Assembly (NCBI RefSeq): GCF_027111335.1
Contig: NZ_CP114288.1
Coordinates: forward strand, 1,612,001-1,676,000
Reading direction: 5' to 3'
DNA from: Flavobacterium aquiphilum
GTDB lineage: Bacteria; Bacteroidota; Bacteroidia; Flavobacteriales; Flavobacteriaceae
DNA: 64,000 nt
The position numbers and the translations under genes are program-made. Under the pieces are notes generated by a model. That model did no database searches and was not told where the DNA came from. It was given only the letters and a program-made list of their open reading frames with translations. Shown here piece after piece: positions 31,539-40,596 of the stretch. Within the stretch, counting starts at the first letter, position 1, and every line of letters starts with the position of its first letter.

Positions 31539-32423
31539 ATGTCCAAAAACGTTTTCAAATACTCATTCTCCCTATTACATATTGATTATGTGAAACTTAA
31601 CCATAAATGGAATTTCAATAATGTAATTAGTCCCTATTATCGCCTGTATTATATTGATGAAGGAATGGGGTCGATTTCGAACAGTTCGGAAAAATTAATT
31701 TTGGAGCCCGGTTATTTATATCTTATTCCGAGTTTTACAATCTGCAATTTGAATTGTGAAGACTATTTAAGTCAATATTTCATTCAGTTTTTCGAAGAAT
31801 CACCCGATGGAATTTCGTTATTTAATCAAAATAGAAATGTGATGAAATTACCCGCTACCGAAATTGATATTATTCTTATCAAACAAATGCTTCAAGGCAA
31901 TCCCGGAAGAGGTATAAACAGATCAGACAACCCGAAAGAATATGAAAAAGAAGCTTTTTACAAAGAATATCGTTCGCTCAATGACACTATGAAAACGCCG
32001 TTGAAATTTGAAAACCAAGGAATCCTGTTATTGTTGATTTCTAGATTTTTGAATGATAAAAGTTTCAAACAAAATGCTCCGCAAAGCACACCTTCAAAAA
32101 TTCTGGACAGCATGAGTTATATTCAGCTTCATTTAGACAAAAAACTGACTGTTGCCGAATTAGCCCAAAGAGTCAATCAAAATCAGGATTATTTTTCGAA
32201 ACAATTCCTAATTCACACAGGGCAGCGTCCTTTAAATTATATTCATGAGAAAAAAATAGAACGGGCGCAATACCTTATCGCAACGACTGCCAAGAGTTTT
32301 TTGGAAATAGCTATGGATACGGGTTTTTTGAATTTACCGCATTTTTCAAAAATATTCAAACAAATAGTTAGCTTAACGCCAGGTGAATACCGCAATCAAA
32401 ATGATTTTTACTTAAAAAATTAG
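31539..32423 (+). CDS. AraC-family transcriptional regulator
   Basis: 294 residues. N-terminal cupin-like sensor (YYRLYYIDEGMGSISNSSEK, LEPGYLYLIPSFT) and C-terminal double HTH (~190-290): LTVAELAQRVNQNQDYFSKQ, RPLNYIHEKKIERAQYLIAT, FLEIAMDTGFLNLPHFSKIF, LTPGEYR. Divergent from the GH29-GH29-GH97-mutarotase operon and preceded by a double direct repeat, so likely a fucose-responsive activator of that operon. Inducer not shown by the sequence. Confidence 0.88.
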   Translation: MSKNVFKYSFSLLHIDYVKLNHKWNFNNVISPYYRLYYIDEGMGSISNSSEKLILEPGYLYLIPSFTICNLNCEDYLSQYFIQFFEESPDGISLFNQNRNVMKLPATEIDIILIKQMLQGNPGRGINRSDNPKEYEKEAFYKEYRSLNDTMKTPLKFENQGILLLLISRFLNDKSFKQNAPQSTPSKILDSMSYIQLHLDKKLTVAELAQRVNQNQDYFSKQFLIHTGQRPLNYIHEKKIERAQYLIATTAKSFLEIAMDTGFLNLPHFSKIFKQIVSLTPGEYRNQNDFYLKN

Positions 32424-32508
32424 TAATAGCAAACAGAGAAAAGAAGTATGGCTAAAGCAATTTGTTTAATTTGAAGCGATATATTCTTTTAAAGATATTT
32501 ATCAGTAA

Positions 32509-33951
32509 TTATAAAGATTTTAAAAGCCCAGCAGGTACTTTTTCAACATACATTTGATTTTGTCCGCTAATTGATTTTGCATCTTCAAAATAAGGGAATT
32601 GTTTTCCTTCAGTAATTTTAACCATTTTGGCAGTTCCCGTAATTTTTCCGATTGCAGTACTTAATAAAGGTTCAGCACTATCTCCTAATACACCCAAATT
32701 GTTTAGGTTTTCTTTTAAAGAATAGGTTGGTGTCAAGCCATTAAAGTAATCGCCAAAATCAGAAGCATTAACAATTTTCAAAACGATAGGCTGCATTGCA
32801 TAACGGTGATTTGGGTTTCTGTTTTCTTTTCCAAAAGTAGGAGAATCATAAATGGTAATAGAACCTACATTTTTTCCGGTTGTTATATCCCCAATTTGAA
32901 CCACGTCGATATAAGGTTTCAATCCATTGATAACCAGTTCACTTGCCGAAGCAGTACTTTTTGTGGTCAAAATATAAATCTTAGTAAGGTTTAAACTGTT
33001 TATTGGAGTACTGCCAATAGTGCTGGTAAATAAATTTTTCAGTGCATCTGGGTCTTCAGACTCGAAATAAGCATTGATTTTGTCATTCCATCTTTGTTTA
33101 GAAAACACTTTATCTGTAAACTGTCCGGTAATCATACTGGCCAATCTTGTTGCCGATTGTACGGAACCACCTGAATTGTAGCGTAAATCAAGAACTAAAT
33201 CGGTAACACCTTGTGATTTTAATGAGGCGAAAGCATCATTTAATTGAGTGTCGTAATTGGAATAAAATCCATTGTACATTAAGTAACCTATTTTATGGGT
33301 TCCATTTACCATTACTTTATTTAGAAAAATTGGATTTTCGGAAAGTTCTGTTTTGGTCAAGGTTACTGATTTTCCATTTGGTGTAATTTGACCGTTGTTG
33401 TAATCGGCTAGATTTAACGTGTACGTTTCAGCATTCAATAATAAGGTTTGATAATTGCTCGCTGTAAGTTGTGTTCCGTTAACGGCATAAAAGATATCTC
33501 CACGTTTGATGTTTTTGGTCGAAGCATCAGAATTTGGGATAATATAGCGAACAAAACCAAAGATGTCGTTTGAACCAGAAGATTTATAGTAGAGTCCAAA
33601 ATCCATTCCGTCATTTTTCGTCGTTCCTTGGAGCATTCCTTCCAATTCGTTATAATCACTGACAATCCAGCTGAATCGATCGATTGATTTATCAACTCGT
33701 AGTGCATCAAATAAATCTTCAGGTTTTGTATATTGAGCTAAAAAGTTATTCAGTTCAGACTGATTCGTAAATCTGTTATCGGCCAAATTAGGAACATCGG
33801 CTTGCCACAAATAATATAAATTAAGACCTTTCCAAATAAAGTCATTGATTTCCAGGTTTTGTGGAGCTGGAACATCATCCATGTCTTCACAACTCTGAAA
33901 AGTAAAAAAGGCTATGAATAATAGAAACGCAATTTTGAAAGATGTCTTCAT
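32509..33951 (-). CDS. S41-family (CtpA-like) peptidase lipoprotein
   Basis: 480 residues. Lipobox LLFIAFFTFQSC (Cys21). A helical N-terminal domain (~35-110), a PDZ-like segment (FVRYIIPNSDASTKNIKRGD, then IFYAVNG), and the S41 catalytic core: LVLDLRYNSGGSV, then ILTTKSTASASELVINGL with the nucleophile Ser followed by the Lys region. Probably a periplasmic or surface protease. Single gene, divergent from the sigma factor at 34077. Confidence 0.88.
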   Translation of the reverse strand: MKTSFKIAFLLFIAFFTFQSCEDMDDVPAPQNLEINDFIWKGLNLYYLWQADVPNLADNRFTNQSELNNFLAQYTKPEDLFDALRVDKSIDRFSWIVSDYNELEGMLQGTTKNDGMDFGLYYKSSGSNDIFGFVRYIIPNSDASTKNIKRGDIFYAVNGTQLTASNYQTLLLNAETYTLNLADYNNGQITPNGKSVTLTKTELSENPIFLNKVMVNGTHKIGYLMYNGFYSNYDTQLNDAFASLKSQGVTDLVLDLRYNSGGSVQSATRLASMITGQFTDKVFSKQRWNDKINAYFESEDPDALKNLFTSTIGSTPINSLNLTKIYILTTKSTASASELVINGLKPYIDVVQIGDITTGKNVGSITIYDSPTFGKENRNPNHRYAMQPIVLKIVNASDFGDYFNGLTPTYSLKENLNNLGVLGDSAEPLLSTAIGKITGTAKMVKITEGKQFPYFEDAKSISGQNQMYVEKVPAGLLKSL

Positions 33952-34076
33952 ATTATTAATTTATTTGTAGGTATAGAACGCAAAAATACTAACTTTAGTC
34001 TAAAGTATATTTTTTTTTGTTACAAATGTGATAGTGAGTCGTCTTGATTGTATAACCGAACTGATAAAATAGTTTT

Positions 34077-34586
34077 ATGAACCAAAATGAATTCGTGCAT
34101 TTAATCAATCCATTCAAGGATAAGCTCTTTCGGTTGGCCAAGCGATTGCTTGTGAGCACTGAGGAAGCTGAAGATGCGACGCAGGAAGTTTTGGTGAAAT
34201 TATGGAGCAAGAATGAGAATTTAGATTCGTATAACAGTGTGGAGGCTATGGCAATGACAATGACCAAAAATTACTGTTTGGATCAGTTAAAATCGAAAAG
34301 AGCAGGCAATCTTAAAATTGTGCACAATAATTTTACAGATCGGGAACCAAGTTTGGATAGAAAAGTTGAAGATACCGATAGCTTAATTTGGGTAGAAAAA
34401 ATTATTGATCAATTGCCGGAACAGCAGCGTTTGATTATTCAGCTGCGGGACATAGAGCAATGCGAATTTTCGGAAATCGCAAAAATAACAGAGATGAATG
34501 AAGCTGCCGTAAGAGTAGCACTTTCTAGAGCAAGAAAAACAATTAGAGAATACATGTTAAAAACACACAGTTATGGAGTTCGATAG
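34077..34586 (+). CDS. ECF-type RNA polymerase sigma-70 factor
   Basis: 169 residues. Region 2: FVHLINPFKDKLFRLAKRLL, EEAEDATQEVLVKLWSK. Region 4: LPEQQRLIIQLRDIEQCEFS, EAAVRVALSRARKTIREYM. Overlaps the next gene by 14 bp and heads an operon with an anti-sigma-like protein and two DUF4252 proteins. Confidence 0.9.
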   Translation: MNQNEFVHLINPFKDKLFRLAKRLLVSTEEAEDATQEVLVKLWSKNENLDSYNSVEAMAMTMTKNYCLDQLKSKRAGNLKIVHNNFTDREPSLDRKVEDTDSLIWVEKIIDQLPEQQRLIIQLRDIEQCEFSEIAKITEMNEAAVRVALSRARKTIREYMLKTHSYGVR

Positions 34587-35025
34587 AATGGAAGCACTTT
34601 TAGAAAAATACTTTGAAGGAGAAACAAGTATTGACGAAGAAAATGAGTTGAAGGAGTATTTTTCTTCTTCAAATGTTGCGCCAGATTTTGAACAATACCG
34701 ACCATTATTTAGATATTTTACAGAAGCAAGAGAGCAGAAGTTTACCAATAATGTTTCATTGATTTCTAAAAAACCAAAAGCGTTATGGTTATCAATAGCG
34801 GCATCTGTTGTAGTTTTGATTGGAGTAGGAGCTTACACTTATTTCAATTCGATGGAGACAGAAAAAGAAAGTAAGGAATTAGGAACGTATGATGATCCGG
34901 AAGAAGCTTTTGAAGCAACCCAAAAAGCATTGGCAATGTTGTCAACTAATGTAAATGTTGGTGTTGGAGGAGTACAGTACCTACAGGTATATGAAGTAAC
35001 CAAAGACAAGGTGTTTGTTGAATAG
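34573..35025 (+). CDS. Putative anti-sigma membrane protein
   Basis: 150 residues. Cytoplasmic N-terminus (MEALLEKYFEGETSIDEENE, typical of Bacteroidota ECF partners), one membrane helix (ALWLSIAASVVVLIGVGAYTYF, ~75-96) and a short periplasmic tail. The 14-bp overlap with the sigma gene supports the pairing. No FecR or zinc-anti-sigma motif. Start could also be the second Met (residue 4). Confidence 0.7.
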   Translation: MEFDRMEALLEKYFEGETSIDEENELKEYFSSSNVAPDFEQYRPLFRYFTEAREQKFTNNVSLISKKPKALWLSIAASVVVLIGVGAYTYFNSMETEKESKELGTYDDPEEAFEATQKALAMLSTNVNVGVGGVQYLQVYEVTKDKVFVE

Positions 35026-35029
35026 ATAG

Positions 35030-35092
35030 GGAAAAGGCAAAAAGCAAAGAGCAAAAAGGCAAAAAGCAAAGAGGGAAATCAAAAAGCAAAGG
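35030..35092. repeat. Purine-rich GCAAAAAGCAAAGA simple repeat
   Basis: Irregular repeats of GGCAAAAAGCAAAGAG in the 213-bp gap before the first DUF4252 gene. Strong strand asymmetry, no hairpin. Function unknown. Confidence 0.6.
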
Positions 35093-35238
35093 ACATAACA
35101 TTTGTGCATTCGTGGCTTTTGAAGTAAAAGTTAAAGAGAGAAATTAGAATTAAAAATAAAGCGAGAGTGATTCTAGAGCATTCTGGCCCAATAGTTGAAT
35201 TGAATTTAAAAAACAATCATTAAATCAAATAAATTAAA

Positions 35239-35766
35239 ATGAAAAAGTTAATAATAACATTAGTATTAGTATTAGTATCAAGTCCGTTTTTTGCTCAGAA
35301 TGCATTCGATAAATTTGACGGACAAGACGATGTAACCTCAATTGTTGTCAATAAGAAAATGTTCGAGTTGATGAGTAAAGTAAAAGTGGATACTTCAGAT
35401 AAAGAGGCTCAGCAGTATATGAACCTGATCAAGAAATTGGATAATTTAAAAGTATTTACTACTCAGAGTACAAGAGTTGAAGGTGAAATGAAAGCCACAG
35501 CTGACAAATACATCAAAACCGCCGGTTTGGAAGAATTAATGCGTGTAAATGATAAGGGAAAAAACATAAAAATTATGGTGAAATCCGGTGCGAAAGACAG
35601 CCAAATTAAAGAGTTGTTGATGTTTATAGAAGGCGGAAAAGAGGAAGATACCGTTTTGATGTCTTTAACAGGAGATTTTGATTTGAGTGAAATTTCGGTG
35701 TTGACCGACAAAATGAAAATTCCTGGCGGAGATGATTTGAAAAAAGCAACTAAAGGCAAAAAGTAA
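35239..35766 (+). CDS. DUF4252 protein
   Basis: 175 residues with Sec signal peptide (LIITLVLVLVSSPFFAQ). The body (DDVTSIVVNKKMFELMSKVK, NLIKKLDNLKVFTTQSTRVE, ELLMFIEGGKEEDTVLMSLT) matches DUF4252, a Bacteroidota periplasmic family commonly found behind ECF sigma/anti-sigma pairs. Function unknown. Confidence 0.82.
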   Translation: MKKLIITLVLVLVSSPFFAQNAFDKFDGQDDVTSIVVNKKMFELMSKVKVDTSDKEAQQYMNLIKKLDNLKVFTTQSTRVEGEMKATADKYIKTAGLEELMRVNDKGKNIKIMVKSGAKDSQIKELLMFIEGGKEEDTVLMSLTGDFDLSEISVLTDKMKIPGGDDLKKATKGKK

Positions 35767-35767
35767 A

Positions 35768-36307
35768 ATGAAGCCAACTTTATTCATAATCGCTTTTTTG
35801 AGTAGTTTGCTTTTAGGGAGCTGTAATTCGGAACCTACTCTGCAAAAATATTTTGTTGAAAATAACGAAAAGAAAGATTTTATCGCTTTGGATATTTCAT
35901 CAAATATTTTGAATGTTGATCAAACCAAATTGACAGCAGTTCAGAAAGAGGCTTTGCAATCTTTTGATAAAATAAATGTTTTGGCTTTTAAATTAGATGA
36001 TAAAAACAAAGCCGAATTTGAGACAGAACGCACAAAAGTAAATTTGATTCTGAAAAATCCAACGTACCAACAATTGATAAAGTTTGGTTCGGGCAAAGAA
36101 GGAGCTTCTGTGAGTTATATTGAAAAGGATGGTAAGATCAATGAATTTGTAGTTTTTGCCAATAAAAATGATGCGGGTTTTGCTGTCGTAAGGGTTTTGG
36201 GAAAAGATATGAATCCGACGAATATTATGAATATGGTTTCGGTTTTGAAAGAATCAAAAATTGATTTGGAGCAGTTAAAGCCTTTGCAGGGATTAATAAA
36301 GAAATAG
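35768..36307 (+). CDS. DUF4252 lipoprotein
   Basis: 179 residues, one base after the previous gene's stop. Lipobox LSSLLLGSC (Cys19). Paralogous in pattern to the preceding gene: FIALDISSNILN, SFDKINVLAFKLDD, FVVFANKNDAGFAVVRVLG. Probably anchored partner of the soluble DUF4252 protein in the same sigma-factor operon. Followed by a terminator. Confidence 0.8.
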   Translation: MKPTLFIIAFLSSLLLGSCNSEPTLQKYFVENNEKKDFIALDISSNILNVDQTKLTAVQKEALQSFDKINVLAFKLDDKNKAEFETERTKVNLILKNPTYQQLIKFGSGKEGASVSYIEKDGKINEFVVFANKNDAGFAVVRVLGKDMNPTNIMNMVSVLKESKIDLEQLKPLQGLIKK

Positions 36308-36331
36308 GGTTAGAATTTAATTTTAAAGAAG

Positions 36332-36362
36332 GCGTTTCGGTAGATATCGAGACGCTTTTTTT
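36332..36362 (+). terminator. Terminator of sigma/DUF4252 operon
   Basis: GCGTTTCG (36332-36339) / CGAGACGC (36348-36355) with one G-T pair, followed by seven T residues. Twenty-five bases after the stop. Confidence 0.85.
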
Positions 36363-36366
36363 ATGC

Positions 36367-37002
36367 TTATTTCAAGTTGGTTTTTGAATAGGCTTCCCAA
36401 TCATCCGGTGCGTTTAAGTTTTTTAGAATAACGGAATCGGTTACGGTAAGTGTTGTTATTTTGGAAGGAATTGTTTTTTTGATTTCCAAATCCAATCGAC
36501 TTTTTTCATCAGTCGGGTTAAGCGAGAGTAAAGTTTTCCAAAATTCAGAATGCAGTTTTATAGGATGCCCATTTTTGCCTTCAAAATTGGGAAGAACAAT
36601 TTGATTATGTGCTTCTATAATCTTTTGTAATTCGGTTGTATTCAAAATCGGAATATCAATAGGGGTAATTAAAACCGATTTGTTTTTAGGGATTTGCCTC
36701 AAAACGGTTTGCAGCGTTGAAAAAGAACCCAGTTGCGGATCTTGGTTAACTACAATTTTTATTTTTAAATTATTATAAACTACAAAATCCAATTGTGCTT
36801 GGGAAAACCAAGGAATTTTATTTGAATATTCTTCTTGATGATACCCCAACCCGATATAGACTTTAGTTATGGTTGAAGTTGAAATACGGTTTATTTGTTC
36901 CAAAATCCAATAGGTGTTTTCGTATTCCAATAATCCTTTTGGAAATCCCATTCTTTCTGATTTTCCACCTGCTAATAAAACAAATACGGGATTATTTTCC
37001 AT
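36367..37002 (-). CDS. MobA/MocA-like molybdenum-cofactor nucleotidyltransferase
   Basis: 211 residues. NTP-transferase motif VFVLLAGGKSERMGFPKGLLEY, then LITPIDIPILNTTELQKII and LPNFEGKNGHPIKL. Acts in nucleotide attachment to molybdopterin (CTP in MocA-type). Overlaps xdhC by 11 bp, in an operon with a molybdenum hydroxylase whose family uses the cytosine dinucleotide cofactor, so cytidylyltransferase is the better guess. Confidence 0.82.
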   Translation of the reverse strand: MENNPVFVLLAGGKSERMGFPKGLLEYENTYWILEQINRISTSTITKVYIGLGYHQEEYSNKIPWFSQAQLDFVVYNNLKIKIVVNQDPQLGSFSTLQTVLRQIPKNKSVLITPIDIPILNTTELQKIIEAHNQIVLPNFEGKNGHPIKLHSEFWKTLLSLNPTDEKSRLDLEIKKTIPSKITTLTVTDSVILKNLNAPDDWEAYSKTNLK

Positions 37003-37753
37003 AATAAACTTTCAATAGCTCCGAGGCGATGCTGATAGCAATTTCTTTTGGAGAATTCCCTCCTAAATCCAATCCGATAGGACAATTAACCGGTGTGATT
37101 CCGGGTTTGAAATTCAGTTCGTTTATTAGCAAATTGTTGAATTTGTTTTTTTTGGTTTTACTTCCAATCAATCCGATGTATTTTGTTTGTTCGTGCAAAG
37201 CCAAAGCTGTTATCTCGAAATCCAGTTTGTGGTCGTGTGTCAAAATAACTACGTAACAGTTAGGACCCCAGTTTACTGTTTGTTTGTAAAGATCAAAAGG
37301 AACGTTGCTATAGGTAACGCTTGGGTCAATGCTGAAAGTTTCTTCCCAGTTTTTACGGGTGTCAAGGAGTGTAATTGAGAAGGGAGTGTCTTTCAAAACA
37401 TCACAAATCGCAACTCCGATATGTCCGGCACCAAAAAGATATAATTCAGGGGATTGATTCATGGGTTCAATGATTAATTCGACTTTTCCTCCGCAGCATT
37501 GCTCAAACTCGGGACCTAAAGTGTAAGTCGATTCTAAAATTTTATTTTCTTTTATAGCTCGAACGGCCTCTTCGATTACCTGAAATTCTAATTTTCCTCC
37601 ACCAATGGTTCCATAAATTTTTTTTTGAGCCGTAACAATCATTTTTGACCCGAGCCTACAGGGAGCCGAGCCAAGAATTTTGGTAATGGTAACGAGTGCA
37701 ACAGCCTTTTTTTTGCTTTTGAATTCGAGTAATTGCTCAATCCAGTTGTTCAT
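36992..37753 (-). CDS. XdhC-family molybdenum-cofactor insertion protein
   Basis: 253 residues. N-terminal XdhC/CoxI domain (KAVALVTITKILGSAPCRLG, IYGTIGGGKLEFQVIEEAVR, CCGGKVELIIEP) and C-terminal Rossmann domain (LYLFGAGHIGVAICDVL, YVVILTHDHKLDFEIT, YIGLIGSKTKKNKF). Such proteins bind and sulfurate Moco for delivery to xanthine-oxidase-family enzymes. Between the MobA-like gene and the hydroxylase large subunit. Confidence 0.9.
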   Translation of the reverse strand: MNNWIEQLLEFKSKKKAVALVTITKILGSAPCRLGSKMIVTAQKKIYGTIGGGKLEFQVIEEAVRAIKENKILESTYTLGPEFEQCCGGKVELIIEPMNQSPELYLFGAGHIGVAICDVLKDTPFSITLLDTRKNWEETFSIDPSVTYSNVPFDLYKQTVNWGPNCYVVILTHDHKLDFEITALALHEQTKYIGLIGSKTKKNKFNNLLINELNFKPGITPVNCPIGLDLGGNSPKEIAISIASELLKVYYGK

Positions 37754-37784
37754 TAAAATAAATATTCGTTGGGGATTTTATTTG

Positions 37785-39968
37785 TTAGGCTAGATCGTAA
37801 TCACTCAATGGCAAGTTGTAATATCTTTTACCTGTAAGTTTGTAAACAGCATTAATTATCGCTGGGGCAATTACCGGAACGCCCGGCTCACCAACGCCAG
37901 TTGGGATTTCAGTACTTTCCACAATTTCTACATGAACTTTTGGGATTTCGTTCATGCGGATCATACGGTAGTCACTATAACTGTTTTGTTCGATAGCTCC
38001 GTCTTTGGCTGTGATTTTTCCGTAATAGGCTATAGACATTCCAAAAATAGCCGCACCTTCCAGTTGAGATTTGATAGTATCCCTATTAACTGCCGTTCCG
38101 CAATCAATAACGGTGTGGACATTATGTGTTTTTATTTTATCATCGACCATTGAAACTTCCACTACCGAAGCTACATAAGAGTTAAAACTGTAATGAACCG
38201 CTAATCCATGAGCATGTCCTTTGGGTAATGGTTTTCCCCAATTGGCATTTTTTGCAGCCTTTTTTAAAACATTTTTAAGACGAGCTGTATCGTATTTTAT
38301 GGGGTCTTTGGTGTCTTCTATACGGTCGCTTCCAATTAATTTCAATCGGAATTCTAATGGATCTTGTTTTGCAGCATATGCTAATTCATCGGTAAAAACA
38401 TTGATGGAAAAACCGTGAAGGATGTTGATTACAGATCGCATCCAGCCAATTCTAACCATTGCAGGAGCCTGCCCCGATTCAATTTTAAGATTTTTTATTT
38501 CAAAAGGTATGTCGGCAGCACTTGATGCTTCCCATCCTGCGGGATATTCGGTGCCGGGTTTAAAGGTGGACATGATAGTAGGGAAAGCAGATCTATGCAA
38601 CCAGCCTGTAACATTACCTTGTGTATCCAGTGAGGCTTTCATGTATTGCGAACTTACGGTATGGTAATAACCGTGTTTGATATCGTCTTCACGTGACCAA
38701 ACTACTTGTACTGGAGCATTTATGGTTTTTGAAACCATAACAGCTTCCACGATATAGTCGGGTTTTGATTTTCGTCCAAAACCACCGCCTAGAAAAGTTA
38801 CATTGATCGTAACTTTGTCTTTTGTTGTTCCCAAATAGGCTAAAACTTCTTCTCTTGCAGTTTGCGGAGATTGAGTAGGAGCCCAAACTTCGCAAGTGTC
38901 GCCTTGTACCCAGGCCACAGCATTAGGGACTTCCATAGGAGCATGAGCAAGATGAGGTAATTGAAAAGTGCTCTCGACAACTTTTGAAGCTTCTCCAAAA
39001 GCTTTGTTGATATCGCCAATTTCCTTTTCTATTTTACCATCTTTGTGGACTCTTTCAGTTAATTCGGCCATGTATTTCTCGGAGTCATAGCCTTCATTTT
39101 TGCCGTAATTCCATTTTATTTCAAGGGCTTCTCTACCTTTAAAAGCAGCCCAGGTATTCGAAGCGATAACAGCAACGCCGCCAAGAGGGCCAAAGGGTCT
39201 GTCGATTTTAGGAAGTTCAATTATATTTAAAACGCCTTTAATTTTTAAAGCTGCCGTTTTGTCGAAGGATTTGACAGTTCCAAAAGTTACCGGACATCTT
39301 GCAATCGCTACAAATTTCATATTGGGCAATCGTTTGTCAATTCCGTAAACGGCACTTCCATTTACAAAATTCTTTATGTCGATACTTTTTAAGTTTTTTC
39401 CAATGTACTTGAAATCTTTTGGGTTTTTATAGCTAATAGTCGTCGGAACCGGTAATGTTTGTACTGTGTCTACTAATTCGCCGAAACCTATTTTTTTTCC
39501 GCTGGAATGAAGAATAAAATGATTTTTGGCTGTACATTCATTTTCAGGAACCTGCCATTTTTTTGAAGCAGCGGTTATAAGCATCATTCGTGTCATCGCA
39601 CCCATTTTTCGCATCGTTTCGTATAAATACGTTACGCTTCTGGATCCATCGGTGTTTTGGTCACCATATTTTTCATCGCCTACAGCTTGCTTAACAGTAA
39701 CCCTGCTCCAATCGGCTTCCATTTCATCAGCAACAACAGAGGAGAGGGAAGTACGTACTCCATTACCCATTTCTGAACGAGATGCAACTATAATAAGGCT
39801 TCCGTCCGAATTTAATTGTACAAATAGGTTAGGATTGAATTCAGTTAGATTTCCTGATTCAATATCTTTGGAAAATAAAGTGTAATTGCATGCTAAAATT
39901 AATCCACCAGACGCTAATCCCACGTTTTTAATAAATAGCCTGCGGCTTATGTTTTGAATTTCACTCAT
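37785..39968 (-). CDS. Molybdopterin-binding large subunit, isoquinoline 1-oxidoreductase beta type
   Basis: 727 residues with a Tat-type leader (ISRRLFIKNVGLASGGLIL). Xanthine-oxidase family: NLFVQLNSDGSLIIVASRSE, MGNGVRTSLSSVVADEME, TFLGGGFGRKSKPDYIVEAV, and GVGEPGVPVIAPAIINAVY with the active-site Glu of GVGEPG. Substrate (aldehyde, N-heterocycle) cannot be predicted. Pairs with the [2Fe-2S] subunit 2 bp upstream; no FAD subunit gene is present, so electrons likely go to a cytochrome, as in IorAB-type enzymes. Confidence 0.92.
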   Translation of the reverse strand: MSEIQNISRRLFIKNVGLASGGLILACNYTLFSKDIESGNLTEFNPNLFVQLNSDGSLIIVASRSEMGNGVRTSLSSVVADEMEADWSRVTVKQAVGDEKYGDQNTDGSRSVTYLYETMRKMGAMTRMMLITAASKKWQVPENECTAKNHFILHSSGKKIGFGELVDTVQTLPVPTTISYKNPKDFKYIGKNLKSIDIKNFVNGSAVYGIDKRLPNMKFVAIARCPVTFGTVKSFDKTAALKIKGVLNIIELPKIDRPFGPLGGVAVIASNTWAAFKGREALEIKWNYGKNEGYDSEKYMAELTERVHKDGKIEKEIGDINKAFGEASKVVESTFQLPHLAHAPMEVPNAVAWVQGDTCEVWAPTQSPQTAREEVLAYLGTTKDKVTINVTFLGGGFGRKSKPDYIVEAVMVSKTINAPVQVVWSREDDIKHGYYHTVSSQYMKASLDTQGNVTGWLHRSAFPTIMSTFKPGTEYPAGWEASSAADIPFEIKNLKIESGQAPAMVRIGWMRSVINILHGFSINVFTDELAYAAKQDPLEFRLKLIGSDRIEDTKDPIKYDTARLKNVLKKAAKNANWGKPLPKGHAHGLAVHYSFNSYVASVVEVSMVDDKIKTHNVHTVIDCGTAVNRDTIKSQLEGAAIFGMSIAYYGKITAKDGAIEQNSYSDYRMIRMNEIPKVHVEIVESTEIPTGVGEPGVPVIAPAIINAVYKLTGKRYYNLPLSDYDLA

Positions 39969-39970
39969 GA

Positions 39971-40429
39971 TTAGCGTTGTTTTTTAAGTTCTACAGTATG
40001 CTTAATGGCATTTTTAATACGTTGGTAAGTACCACAACGACATATATTGCCGCTCATCGCGTCATCGATATCTGTATCTGAGGGATTTTTATTAGAGTTG
40101 AGCAGGGAAGTGGCTGTTATTAATTGCCCGGACTGACAATAACCGCACTGGGGAACGTTGAATTTTTCCCAGGATTTTTGTAATAATTGCAAATTTTCGG
40201 AAGTTCCTTCAATCGTTGTTATGTTTTTACCGACAACAGTTGAAACGGGTGTCAAACATGAAAAAGTTGCTACATTATCAACCAATACTTTACAAGCTCC
40301 ACAAGCACCAATACCACATCCAAATTTGGTTCCCGTAAGACCTATACTGTCCCTGATAGCCCAAAGTAAAGGCATTTCCGGATCAATATCGATAGTGTAT
40401 TTCTTCTTGTTTATGAGTAGTGTTGTCAT
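39971..40429 (-). CDS. [2Fe-2S] small subunit, IorA/CoxS type
   Basis: 152 residues. N-terminal plant-type ferredoxin cluster (GTKFGCGIGACGACKVLVDN, then ATFSCLTP) and C-terminal helical cluster (NVPQCGYCQSGQLITATSLL, GNICRCGTYQRIKNAI). Transfers electrons from the molybdenum site. First gene of the four-gene hydroxylase operon. Confidence 0.95.
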   Translation of the reverse strand: MTTLLINKKKYTIDIDPEMPLLWAIRDSIGLTGTKFGCGIGACGACKVLVDNVATFSCLTPVSTVVGKNITTIEGTSENLQLLQKSWEKFNVPQCGYCQSGQLITATSLLNSNKNPSDTDIDDAMSGNICRCGTYQRIKNAIKHTVELKKQR

Positions 40430-40531
40430 TTGAATTTCAATTTTGCAATTAAGAAGTTGAAAGTTATGACTTTTTTTTAAAGATTTATATTTAATTTTTT
40501 TTGAAGAAGATCGATGGTGAGAATTATAAAT

Positions 40532-40570
40532 AAAAAAAAACAGCAGCTATAAATTGTGTATAGCTACTGT
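40532..40570 (-). terminator. Terminator of small TPR-like gene
   Basis: ACAGCAGCTATA (40540-40551) and TATAGCTACTGT (40559-40570) pair with one mismatch; a nine-T run follows on the minus strand (40532-40540). Confidence 0.8.
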
Positions 40571-40596
40571 TTTGTGTGGTTGTATGGTTTTTGGTT

